64,000 nucleotides of DNA from an uncultured Prevotella sp. (GCA_900540375.1 UQFS01000005.1:62001-126000), one strand, 5' to 3'; shown: positions 34,752-43,065, counted from the first letter of the stretch. A program made the numbers and translations. Notes: generated by a model not told the origin, from the letters alone.

Positions 34752-36335
34752 ATGAATAAGAAATTCAAATATATATTCTCTGTGGCTGCTGCAGCAATGA
34801 TGCTGGGGTTGTCATCTTGCACGGGTGACTTGGACGTAAAGCCTATTGACCCGAACATGAATACAGAGGTTCAGCCCAATGCACTTTTCAACAAGTGCTT
34901 CGCCAACTTGGCCATGTCAGGAAACAGTCAGGGCGACGGCGACTGCGATATTGATGGACTTGACGGTGGTACTTCTGGTTTCATCCGCCAGTTGTGGAAC
35001 TCTAACGAGCTCACTACTGATGAGGCTATCTGTCACTGGACAGATGATGGTATGCAGGAGTTTGACTATAACTCCTACGGCTCTGGACAGCCGATGCTTA
35101 ACGGCTTTTTCGCCCGTCTGACAACAGGCATCACCTACTGCAACCAGTACATCAACAGTTGTGGCGATGTTGATGCTACGAAGACAGCTGAGATACGCTA
35201 CCTCCGTGCTTTGGAGTATTACTTCCTCATGGACGCTTTTGGCAACATACCCTTCTCGACCAACATTACTGACGAGCCGTCGTACATGACACGTAAGGAA
35301 GCTTATGCTTGGATTGAAAAGGAGTTGCTGGAGGTGGAGCCTCTGCTCCCCGATCCATCTGTCAAGCATTCTACCGACAAGGGGTATCTTACCGCAGACA
35401 AGGCTGCTGTGTGGATTCTACTCTCTCGTCTTTATCTCAATGCAGAAGTCTATACAGGTAAGCCTGAGTGGCAGAAAGCAAAGGATTACGCCAAGAAGGT
35501 CATCGATTCTCCCTATAAGCTGAATACAACAGGAGCTAATGGATATTCTGCGTATCAAATGCTGTTTATGGGTGACAATGGTGAGTCCAATGCCGCACAG
35601 GAAGGGATCTTCCGTATCGGCCAGGATGGTAAGACAACCACCACGTGGGCAGGTACCCTGTTCCTTATAGCTTCTACATGGGACGCTACCATGGGTGACA
35701 AGGGTACGAGTCAGACATGGTCGGGTAACCGTTGTCGTAAAGACCTTATTCTTAAATTCTTCAAGGATGGGGATGCACCTAATGTGAATAGCGCAGAGAT
35801 GGTTCAGAAAGCTGGTGATGACCGTGCTATCTTTGACGGTGTCGGACGTACGCTCGACAACGGACTCGGATACAAGGGTAAGTTTACCGATGGCTTCGCT
35901 TGTGCTAAGTGGACCAACGTAAAGTCTGATGGTTCTGCTACCCATGATGCCAACTTCGTTGATGGTGACTTCTTCCTTTTCCGTGTTGCTGAGGCTTACC
36001 TGACCTATGCAGAGGCTGATGCTCGTCTGAATGGTAACTCTACAGATGCCGAGGGTACCAAGTATGTCAATGCCCTGCGCGCCCGTGCCCATGCCGAACA
36101 GAAAGCAGGCTACAAACTTAATGACCTCTGTGATGAGTGGAGTCGCGAGTTCTACTTCGAGGGGCTCCGCCGTCCTACTTTGATTCGTTTCAACCGCTTT
36201 GGTGGCAACAACAACTATAACTGGAGTTATAAAGGTGGTGTGAAGGAAGGCCGCAACTTTGACAAGACGCGCAATATCTTTGCTATTCCAGCTAACTATG
36301 TCAAGGGCTCGCTCGTGCAGAATCCAGGCTATTAA
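34752..36335 (+). CDS. susD: SusD-type starch-binding outer membrane lipoprotein
   Basis: Lipoprotein of 527 residues; the lipobox LSSC puts the acylated Cys at residue 23. The RagB/SusD TPR fold is shown by ALFNKCFANLAM, ITYCNQYINSC, EIRYLRALEYYFLMDAFGNIPF, the C-terminal VAEAYLTYAEADARLNGN and the closing FAIPANYVKGSLVQNPGY. SusD caps the SusC porin and presents maltooligosaccharides. It begins 20 bp after susC. Its pairing with susC and its place before two further starch-binding lipoprotein genes make starch or malto-oligosaccharide the likely ligand. Confidence 0.96.
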   Translation: MNKKFKYIFSVAAAAMMLGLSSCTGDLDVKPIDPNMNTEVQPNALFNKCFANLAMSGNSQGDGDCDIDGLDGGTSGFIRQLWNSNELTTDEAICHWTDDGMQEFDYNSYGSGQPMLNGFFARLTTGITYCNQYINSCGDVDATKTAEIRYLRALEYYFLMDAFGNIPFSTNITDEPSYMTRKEAYAWIEKELLEVEPLLPDPSVKHSTDKGYLTADKAAVWILLSRLYLNAEVYTGKPEWQKAKDYAKKVIDSPYKLNTTGANGYSAYQMLFMGDNGESNAAQEGIFRIGQDGKTTTTWAGTLFLIASTWDATMGDKGTSQTWSGNRCRKDLILKFFKDGDAPNVNSAEMVQKAGDDRAIFDGVGRTLDNGLGYKGKFTDGFACAKWTNVKSDGSATHDANFVDGDFFLFRVAEAYLTYAEADARLNGNSTDAEGTKYVNALRARAHAEQKAGYKLNDLCDEWSREFYFEGLRRPTLIRFNRFGGNNNYNWSYKGGVKEGRNFDKTRNIFAIPANYVKGSLVQNPGY

Positions 36336-36406
36336 ACAATTTCATTTCTTAGGATAGTGGATGAGTAAGTCTCATCCCTATCCATATAACAAAAAGGGAA
36401 TAAACA

Positions 36407-37575
36407 ATGAAAAGTATATTCAAAACATCAGCTTTGTTGCTTTGTGCTATGGCCGTGTTCGCATCCTGCGAGGATGACAGGGACAACGATCCTGTCCTGC
36501 AGGAGCCTACTACGTTCAAGCTGAATACTCCGGCCTTCTCCAACTCTACAGTCAATCTGGCCGCTTCCAACACCCTGCATTTCACTTGGTCACAGCCTGA
36601 TTACGGATTTCCTGTGGTCGCACGGTATGAGCTTCAGTTCTCACCCAAGAATGACTTCTCTACTTCCTACGCTCAGGCAAAGGCTGATGAGACCGGAACC
36701 ACTGTGCCTACCTACAGCACTGCCGGTGGCGTGAAGACGGTATGCTCCAACGATGTAGAGGCCAATGATGTGGCAACTGCTATCATGCATGTCACACAGT
36801 GGAGCAAGAACGAAGTGCCGGCCGAGCAGGACGTGTATGTTCGTTGCGCATCTGTTTTCAACAATGATACCATTTATAGTAACGTTGTTAAGATTCAGGT
36901 CAGTCCCTATTGGATCAATTTGCGCGATAAAGAGCCGAACTATTGGTATTTATTGGATCTTGTATCGGCGATGGCTCTTGGGGTGGCAATATTGGTAAGG
37001 ACATGATACCTCTCTATCCTATTTCCGGTGAGAAATACGGCATGACTACTGGTGACGGTAAGTTCTCTTACACGGGATACTTCCCCGCATCTCTTGGATT
37101 TAAGTTCCGCCATTCTGCCACTGACAACTGGGCTGAGCAGATCGGTACATCCGACGGTGCTCTCTCCCCTGTTTGGAATGATGGTGGCTCACAGAACTTC
37201 TTCGTCCCCTCTGATGGTTACTATACGGTGACCTGCCAGACCGGCAAGAAAGAACTGAGCGTGGTTAAGGCAACATCCATCACGGGTACTCCTGTTGAGT
37301 ACACTTCTGTCAAGCTCGAAGGTGATGTCAATGTAGAGTTGAAGCCTTTCAACACTTATGCAGGTGCCAAAAACCACGACTGGGTAGGCATGGTTGATAT
37401 TACTGCTAATGGTAGCTGCCACTTTGTTACTAATGATGGCACGAAGTTTGGCTCTTCCGATTTCACTCATGGTACCGCAGCCAAGAATGGTAAGGATATC
37501 AAGGTGAAAGTAGGTAAATATCAGGTGTGGTTCAATGATCTGACGGGTCAGTACAACTTCATCTATCAGGAATAA
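36407..37575 (+). pseudogene. susE: SusE-like starch-binding lipoprotein, one frameshift
   Basis: The first frame (36407-37006) gives a lipoprotein (Cys21 in VFASCEDD) with the SusE-type N-terminal domain, then derails after PNYWYL into VSAMALGVAILVRT and stops. From about 36950 the adjacent frame continues naturally as IGSCIGDGSWGGNIGKDMIPLYPISGEKYG through two carbohydrate-binding regions (SPVWNDGGSQNFFVPSDGYYTVTC; KVGKYQVWFNDLTGQYNFIYQE). The total of 1169 nt is one short of 390 codons, so a single missing base near 36947-36953, in or beside TATTTATT, explains everything. The rest is undamaged and close to the usual SusE length, so the defect is recent or a sequence error. Confidence 0.88.
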
Positions 37576-37590
37576 TAAAAGAATACAGCT

Positions 37591-38625
37591 ATGAAAAAGA
37601 TTATATTAGCTCTTGGCACTGTGGCACTGCTCGCAAGTTGCTCTGGTGACCAATACGACAGCTGGGTTTCGCCCCAGTCCAATCCAGAGGAAGCTAAGCA
37701 GTCTATCTCTTTGACTGCAACGCCGGGTGAAGCCGTTGACTTTAACAAGGTAAGCACAGATTCCATTAAGTTCTTCAGCTATGATTTGAAGTCTGATGCT
37801 ACAGTAAGAAGTGAAAAAAAGTTCCTTACTCTGTTTAGTGCCGACAAGAAGGCCACGGTGAAACTCTCTACGGATGATAAGAACCAAGTGGCTACTGCTG
37901 ACCTGCAGAATGCCGTTGAGAACTTGTATGGTAAAGCTGGCGTGGAGCGTCAGATTCCTGTTACTTTAACTGACTCTGTGTTGGTTAGTTCGGGTGAAGG
38001 TTATGTGCTTACTGCGGATTTTACCAGTACTGTAAATCTCGTTACTCCCGATTTCTCTGAGTTTTTCTATGAGATTGGCAACGAGAGCAGTTGGAAAACT
38101 TCTCATGCTTTGCGCTCACCCGATATGGACGGCAAGTACGAGGGCTTCTACTACCTTAATGGCGCATTCAAGTTCAAGCCGAATGCTGACAACTGGGATG
38201 GCGACTATGAGTACAATGGTGAGGGTAAACTCACACAGAACGGCAAAGACAATATCCCTGATCCGGGAGCTGGCTTCTACATGATTGATGTGGATTTGAA
38301 CTCCAGTTCTTATTCTCTCTATAAGATCGATCAGATCTCTCTCATTGGTGCATTCAACTCCTGGAGCGGCGATGTAGATCTGACTTACAATGTCCAAGAA
38401 GGCGTTTGGGAGGCTAAGGATGTTGTGATTCCTACTACTGGTGATTTGAAGTTCCGCTGCAACCACAAGTGGAGTTCCGATAAAGAGAGCGTACCTGACT
38501 TCGGTGGCTCGCTTGACAATCTTGTCAAAGGCGGTGGTAACATCACCGTGGAGGCTGGTACTTATGACGTGAAGCTCTATCTGAGCTATGGCGGTGCTAA
38601 CAAGGCTGTCTTCACCAAGAAATAG
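37591..38625 (+). CDS. SusF/SusE-like outer membrane starch-binding lipoprotein
   Basis: Lipoprotein of 344 residues (lipobox LLASC, Cys17). An N-terminal Ig-like region is followed by carbohydrate modules recognisable by GKYEGFYYLNGAFKFKPNADNWDG and ISLIGAFNSWSGDVDLTYNVQEGVWEAKDVVIPTTGDLKFRCNHKWS, the repeated pattern of SusE and SusF. It is shorter than SusF of B. thetaiotaomicron (about 485 residues), so probably one module fewer. It starts 15 bp after susE and precedes a strong terminator. It would hold starch at the surface beside SusCD; if susE is truly broken it is the only such protein left in the operon. Confidence 0.88.
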   Translation: MKKIILALGTVALLASCSGDQYDSWVSPQSNPEEAKQSISLTATPGEAVDFNKVSTDSIKFFSYDLKSDATVRSEKKFLTLFSADKKATVKLSTDDKNQVATADLQNAVENLYGKAGVERQIPVTLTDSVLVSSGEGYVLTADFTSTVNLVTPDFSEFFYEIGNESSWKTSHALRSPDMDGKYEGFYYLNGAFKFKPNADNWDGDYEYNGEGKLTQNGKDNIPDPGAGFYMIDVDLNSSSYSLYKIDQISLIGAFNSWSGDVDLTYNVQEGVWEAKDVVIPTTGDLKFRCNHKWSSDKESVPDFGGSLDNLVKGGGNITVEAGTYDVKLYLSYGGANKAVFTKK

Positions 38626-38705
38626 AAAGCCGTTATTATTCACGATAATCAAAGAATGATTAAGTAGATTAAATAGTTATATTTACAGCTTTATCATTAT
38701 ATCAT

Positions 38706-38745
38706 GAAGGGGCAGCTCCTTTGCGGGGGCTGTCCTTTTTTCGTG
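38706..38745 (+). terminator. Terminator of the sus operon
   Basis: GGGGCAGCTCC, short loop, GGGGGCTGTCC then six T; a 12-bp stem allowing G-U pairs. It ends susCDEF. Confidence 0.85.
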
Positions 38746-38794
38746 GTCTTTTGTTAAAGATGGCATAATTATTGTATAATTGAAAAATAAGCCT

Positions 38795-38802
38795 TATCTT
38801 TG
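38795..38802 (+). promoter_or_regulatory. -7 promoter element of the unknown gene pair
   Basis: TATCTTTG, 27 bp before the ATG at 38829. A TTG about 20 bp upstream may be the -33 box. No LacI-type operator is present, so the pair is controlled separately from starch. Confidence 0.55.
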
Positions 38803-38828
38803 CAATATATACATTATTAATAATATTT

Positions 38829-39035
38829 ATGATGGGAAAGATAATTCATCAGACAATGACGCGAATCATGACTGATGATGGTCAGCATTTGATTCGACGG
38901 GTTACTAAGGTGTTGATGCCTAATGGTAAGTATCGCTATCCTGTGGATTATTTCGATGCCTCATCTGATGTGGTAAAGGTATCGGATCAGGAATTGGATA
39001 ATTTGCGCATACCAGGATATATGATGCTTGTCTGA
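38829..39035 (+). CDS. Small protein of unknown function, first of a pair
   Basis: A 68-residue protein (MMGKIIHQTMTRIMTDDGQHL...PGYMMLV) with no signal or membrane segment. I do not recognise it. Its stop overlaps the next gene's start as TGATG (39033-39037), a sign of translational coupling. The length, acidic middle (DASSDVVKVSDQELDNL) and coupling to a larger partner resemble an antitoxin-like or adaptor gene, but no fold signature supports that. It lies between the susF-like terminator and the third amylase with an own promoter, so it looks like a cassette inserted in the sus locus. Confidence 0.65.
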   Translation: MMGKIIHQTMTRIMTDDGQHLIRRVTKVLMPNGKYRYPVDYFDASSDVVKVSDQELDNLRIPGYMMLV

Positions 39036-39559
39036 TGGCTGAGATGCAAGACGGTTACCCCTTTATCTATCAGATGACGGATAAATCAGGGGCAGATGAA
39101 CTATTAGTTGAGACTTTGCAATATCGTTTTAAATCTACAAAGTCTCATCATACTTATATTGTGCGTGTTGAGAAGTATGTTTCTCATTCTTATTGCCTAA
39201 AGTTCTTTGATAAGGCGAATATTAATAGCAAGAACAAGTTCAGTTTGCGTACCAATACTTTTGAGCCAAGAACTATATTCTATACGCTTTATCATATTAT
39301 GCTTGATGTACTGCGTAATGATGAAAAAGCCTCTTTCTTCTTTATCGGCGCAGAAGACGAGAAGGATGAGCTTGGATCTGCTACAAGGCGTTTTAGAGTA
39401 TACAGACGCTTCGTTTCTTCAACTGTCAGTAACCGTTTATTTGAGCATTATCGTCGCAATGACCTGTCATTATATGTTCTGGTAAACAAAAAGGCAATTA
39501 AGGATCCTTTTGGTTATGCGGAACAGATAGCTAAATACGTAATAGAGGAATACAATTAA
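39035..39559 (+). CDS. Protein of unknown function, second of a pair
   Basis: A 174-residue, predicted soluble protein rich in aromatic and basic residues: LVETLQYRFKSTKSHHTYIVRVEKY, FEPRTIFYTLYHIMLDVLRNDEKASFFFIGAEDEKDE, RRFRVYRRFVSSTV. The pattern of an alpha/beta core with a long amphipathic helix (PRTIFYTLYHIML) followed by a FFFIGA strand resembles small uncharacterised Bacteroidota families (DUF6934-like), but I cannot confirm membership. Its ATG overlaps the stop of the 68-aa partner, so the two are made together. No catalytic motif is evident. AT content appears higher than in neighbouring sus genes, which may indicate separate origin. Confidence 0.7.
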   Translation: MAEMQDGYPFIYQMTDKSGADELLVETLQYRFKSTKSHHTYIVRVEKYVSHSYCLKFFDKANINSKNKFSLRTNTFEPRTIFYTLYHIMLDVLRNDEKASFFFIGAEDEKDELGSATRRFRVYRRFVSSTVSNRLFEHYRRNDLSLYVLVNKKAIKDPFGYAEQIAKYVIEEYN

Positions 39560-39632
39560 TATTTATGCCTCCATACATAAGCTCTTCAGCGAAAAACTTA
39601 ATAAGATCATTAGCGCGCTAACCTCCTCTCTA

Positions 39633-39646
39633 TGCAAACGTTTACA
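39633..39646 (+). promoter_or_regulatory. LacI-type operator 6 (third amylase)
   Basis: TGCAAACGTTTACA, centre 39639.5, 61.5 bp upstream of the -7 element at 39701. Confidence 0.85.
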
Positions 39647-39700
39647 TGTTAAATCACTTCTTGACGTAAATCAATGCAATGCAAGTTGCACGGAATATCG

Positions 39701-39708
39701 TAACTTTG
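39701..39708 (+). promoter_or_regulatory. -7 promoter element of the third amylase
   Basis: TAACTTTG, 61 bp before the ATG at 39770. No -33 TTTG 19 bp upstream. Confidence 0.65.
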
Positions 39709-39769
39709 CTACATCTATTATTATACGAGGCAAGCATTACATAAGATTTACGGTAAAAACAGATTTAAT

Positions 39770-41605
39770 ATGAAGAAGATTTTCTCTACTTTTGTGGCTC
39801 TTCTCGCTGCTGCCAACCTGATGGCACAGGGATGGCCGGATAACTACGGCGGCGTCATGCTGCAAAGCTTCTACTGGGGCAGTTACACAGAGTCTTCGTG
39901 GAGCAGCCTCACTCAGCAAGCCGATACACTCTCAAAGTATTTCAACCTTATCTGGGCACCACCTTCGGGCTACCCGAACACTACGAGCAACAACATGGGA
40001 TATTACCCTGTTTGCTGGCTCAATCAAAACAGCGCCTTCGGTACGGAAACTGAGTTGCGCACGATGATCAAGACCTTTAAGGATAAAGGTACGGGCATCA
40101 TCGCCGATGTGGTCATCAACCATAAGAATGGAAAATCGAAATGGTGCGACTTTGTCAATGAGAGCGTAGAAGGCCAGAATACTGGTAAGACTTATTCAGT
40201 GACTTGGGACAACACCAACTACACGCAGATATGTAGCGATGACGAGGCCAACACCTCCACTTCGTCCGAGGCTTACGGCAAAGTAAAGGGCAACAAGGAT
40301 ACCGGTCTCAATGACGGCGGTTGCCGTGACCTCGACCATACCAACGCCACGACACAGAAGAATGTGGAGACCTACGAGGACTTCTTGCTCAACGAGATGG
40401 GCTACACGGGCTTCCGCTACGATTTCGTGAAAGGCTTCGATCCCTCTTATGTCAAGTTGTACAACGAAAATGCCAAGCCTGCCTACTCTGTGGGTGAATA
40501 TTGGCAAGGCGACGTGACGACCACCAAAAGCGGAGACCACCCCTATGGCGGCGTGAAAGACTGGGTAGACGCTACTGGTAAGACGAGTGCGGCCTTCGAC
40601 TTCCCGATGAAATACTTCATCCAGGATGCCTTCAGCAACAGCAATTGGAATAAACTTGCCAACTATACTTCTTCTACGCTGATGGGTACAAGTGGCTATG
40701 CTCAGTATGCTGTGACCTTCATCGATAACCACGATACGGGTGATCCACACGACAATCCTTCTCCTCTCCGTGCAAATATCTCTGCAGCCAACGCTTACAT
40801 TCTCGCTATGCCGGGCACACCATGTATATGGATCAGCCATTGGACAGCTTACAAAACGATCATCAAAAAGTGCATCCTTGCCCGTAAACTCGCTGGAGTC
40901 ACTAACACCAGTACTGTTGAGACTTCCGTAGGTTCTTCTACCGGATACTATGCTAAGGTGAAAGGTACTAAGGGTGAAGTGCTCATCGTGATTGGTGCTC
41001 CATCGGTCAATACCACTGGTTTCCAGTTGGCTTGCGAGGGAGAGAACTTTAAGTACTATGTTTCCAATGGTCTTGACATCAGTGGCATCAAGAGTATCAA
41101 GGACGAAGCTACTGGCTGGACTGTTCCCTCGTTCTGCAAAGTAAACAGCGGTGAGACTTGCGCGTTCTTCGAGCAGCCAACAAGCAGCAACTGGGCAGGA
41201 ACCATCAGCTGCTGGGCTTGGGATGATAAAGGTAATTACACGGGTGGCTCTTGGCCTGGCGTAGTCTGTACAAAGGTGGGCACTACCGATGCTGGCAATG
41301 CTGTATGGAAGTGGACATGGAATGGTAAATACACAAGCACAACAGCTACAACTCCTAATCATATCATCTTCACCAATAAGAATAATGGTTCTATGCAGAC
41401 CAGTGATATGATTTTCAAGAACGGTAACTACTATGGATATAATGTTGTTCTTGGCAACGTCATCGATGCCACCACGGGCATCAGCAAGATAACGACCACT
41501 ACTAACACTGCCGACGCTCCGATGTATAATCTCGCCGGACAGCGTGTAGACAGCAACTATAAAGGTATGGTGATACAGAATGGAAAGAAGGTAATGAAAA
41601 AATAG
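39770..41605 (+). CDS. Secreted GH13 alpha-amylase with C-terminal starch-binding module
   Basis: Exported alpha-amylase of 611 residues. Signal peptide MKKIFSTFVALLAAANLMAQ, then a compact barrel of the calcium-type alpha-amylases: GVMLQSFYWGSY, IIADVVINHKNG, nucleophile Asp218 (GFRYDFVKGF), Glu243 (SVGEYW) and Asp322 (FIDNHDTG). A CBM26-like module begins near residue 479 (ISCWAWDDKGNYTGGSWPG) and the protein ends with the exported tail YNLAGQRV...GMVIQNGKKVMKK. There is no lipobox, unlike SusG. Its position behind susCDEF and its own LacI-type operator make it the functional counterpart of SusG for this locus, but its surface anchoring would have to use the C-terminal tail. Confidence 0.93.
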   Translation: MKKIFSTFVALLAAANLMAQGWPDNYGGVMLQSFYWGSYTESSWSSLTQQADTLSKYFNLIWAPPSGYPNTTSNNMGYYPVCWLNQNSAFGTETELRTMIKTFKDKGTGIIADVVINHKNGKSKWCDFVNESVEGQNTGKTYSVTWDNTNYTQICSDDEANTSTSSEAYGKVKGNKDTGLNDGGCRDLDHTNATTQKNVETYEDFLLNEMGYTGFRYDFVKGFDPSYVKLYNENAKPAYSVGEYWQGDVTTTKSGDHPYGGVKDWVDATGKTSAAFDFPMKYFIQDAFSNSNWNKLANYTSSTLMGTSGYAQYAVTFIDNHDTGDPHDNPSPLRANISAANAYILAMPGTPCIWISHWTAYKTIIKKCILARKLAGVTNTSTVETSVGSSTGYYAKVKGTKGEVLIVIGAPSVNTTGFQLACEGENFKYYVSNGLDISGIKSIKDEATGWTVPSFCKVNSGETCAFFEQPTSSNWAGTISCWAWDDKGNYTGGSWPGVVCTKVGTTDAGNAVWKWTWNGKYTSTTATTPNHIIFTNKNNGSMQTSDMIFKNGNYYGYNVVLGNVIDATTGISKITTTTNTADAPMYNLAGQRVDSNYKGMVIQNGKKVMKK

Positions 41606-41624
41606 AAAGAGTCCTTTCCTCAGG

Positions 41625-41672
41625 CCCTTCCCTAAAGCCCTTCCCTAACCCTCCCCAAGGGGAGGGAATGGC
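41625..41672 (+). repeat. REP-like GC-rich palindrome, copy 6
   Basis: Two AGCCCTTCCCTAA-type arms followed by hairpin CCCTCCCC-AA-GGGGAGGG, 20 bp behind the amylase stop, in the standard orientation. Confidence 0.72.
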
Positions 41673-41762
41673 AATACCCAAAGAGTGGCAGGGAACTATG
41701 CTCTTTTGTTCTCACAGATTTCATGGATGCCATGGATTTTCCCATATGTCGCCTTCTGGGTT

Positions 41763-42338
41763 TTAGTACAGCAGTACGAGACCGGCAAAGGCAGCGTAGC
41801 AAATCATGCGGATGGGATTGATCTTCAACCAATAGGTGCCGACAAAGGTGGCAATGAAGAGTGCTACGCTGATGCAGAACTGCCAGGGATTCTCTGCCCA
41901 CGACGAGAAGTTCTCTTTGTCGAGAAGCATCAGGGCGGCGGCAGCAAGCAGGCCGACGACACCCGGGCGCAGGCCTAAGAAGATGTGTTGGACCACCGGC
42001 GTCTTCATATACTTCATGAACATCCGTGCGATGAAGATCATCATGATAAACGAGGGCAGCACGAGCGCAAAGGTGGCAATGGCCGAACCGAGTGTCGACA
42101 TCATCATGCCGTAGCCAGCGTTGTTCACAGCGGTGTAGCCGCAATAGGTGGCGGAGTTAATGCCCACAGGTCCCGGTGTCATCTGCGAGATGGCGACGAT
42201 GTTAGTGAACTCTGCCGTTGTCAACCAGCCATGGACGTGCACGGTCTCGTTTTGGATGAGCGAGAGCATGCCGTAACCGCCACCGAAACCGAAGAGTCCG
42301 ATAAGGAAAAACGTGTAGAAGAGTTGTAGAAAGATCAT
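41763..42338 (-). CDS. Chromate transporter family protein, half-size, second of pair
   Basis: A 191-residue ChrA-domain membrane protein (CHR family). It opens FFLIGLFGFGGGYGMLSLIQNE and carries the family motifs ISQMTPGPVGINSATYCGY and GLRPGVVGLLAAAALML. About six hydrophobic segments. Half-size CHR proteins work as heterodimers encoded side by side; the partner ends 3 bp upstream. Chromate export is the named function of long-chain ChrA, while the physiological substrate of short Bacteroidota pairs is uncertain. Confidence 0.88.
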   Translation of the reverse strand: MIFLQLFYTFFLIGLFGFGGGYGMLSLIQNETVHVHGWLTTAEFTNIVAISQMTPGPVGINSATYCGYTAVNNAGYGMMMSTLGSAIATFALVLPSFIMMIFIARMFMKYMKTPVVQHIFLGLRPGVVGLLAAAALMLLDKENFSSWAENPWQFCISVALFIATFVGTYWLKINPIRMICYAAFAGLVLLY

Positions 42339-42341
42339 AGG

Positions 42342-42881
42342 TTATTCGTTGATAAGATACTTACCATAGGCATATCCGCCCAGTCCCGTGGCGATGATGA
42401 TCCAGATGGGGTTGACGTGCAGCCCCCAGATGAGCAGCGCCGAGGCAATAGGTATCCAACAGTTGGACAAGCTGATATGGGCGCTCTTGGCCAGCGTGAA
42501 CGTCGGTGCGGCGATGAGCGCCACCACAGCAGGACGTATGCCGCGGAACATTGCCTCCACCCAGTGCCACTCCATAATGTGGTGCAGAAACATAGCGATG
42601 GTGAGGATGATGAGGAAGGAGGGTAGGGCAGAGCCCAGCGTGGTGCACAGCGCTCCCTTCGTGCCCTTGAGCTTATAGCCGACAAAGGTCGCCATGTTGA
42701 TGGCGAAGACACCGGGACAGCTCTGTGCCACGGCGACAATGTCGATAAACTCCTCTTTCTTGATCCAGTGATATTTGTCCACGACATCCCTTTCGATGAT
42801 GGGCAGCATGGCGTAGCCGCCACCCAAGGTAAAGACTCCGATCCTGAAGAAAGTCGAGAAGAGCAGAGAATATGAACTCAT
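42342..42881 (-). CDS. Chromate transporter family protein, half-size, first of pair
   Basis: A 179-residue CHR protein homologous to its neighbour: FFRIGVFTLGGGYAMLPIIERDVV, VAQSCPGVFAINMATFVGYKLKG and GIRPAVVALIAAPTF. Two adjacent, similar half-genes of the same direction suggest an ancient duplication giving antiparallel subunits. Hydrophobic throughout, inner membrane. A TGTAAACG half-site at 42903 does not match the starch operator further and no -7 box stands at the right spacing. Confidence 0.88.
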   Translation of the reverse strand: MSSYSLLFSTFFRIGVFTLGGGYAMLPIIERDVVDKYHWIKKEEFIDIVAVAQSCPGVFAINMATFVGYKLKGTKGALCTTLGSALPSFLIILTIAMFLHHIMEWHWVEAMFRGIRPAVVALIAAPTFTLAKSAHISLSNCWIPIASALLIWGLHVNPIWIIIATGLGGYAYGKYLINE

Positions 42882-43010
42882 CTTGTAATGGAACTTTTTT
42901 TTTGTAAACGCTCCGCTTTGCGGAATAGAGAATATTACCGAAAATAAAAAATATATTCTTGATATTCGTTTATGTTCTTAATGCCATCAACGATGGCACG
43001 TTTAAAGCTA

Positions 43011-43060
43011 AAAGATCCCCCGTCACACTCTCCTTTCGGAGTGTGGGGGGACGATCTTTT
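43011..43060 (-). terminator. Terminator of purL
   Basis: Long interrupted stem: AAAGATC (43011) pairs with GATCTTT (43053), CCCCC with GGGGG and CACTC-TCC with GGA-GTG around a TTTC loop. It begins 6 bp behind the purL stop. Confidence 0.8.
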
Positions 43061-43065
43061 CTTGC

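Noticed and set aside
42903..42916. TGTAAACG half-site upstream of the chrA pair
   Set aside because: Only one half of the palindrome is present and the rest (CTCCGC) does not fit; no -7 box at the right distance.
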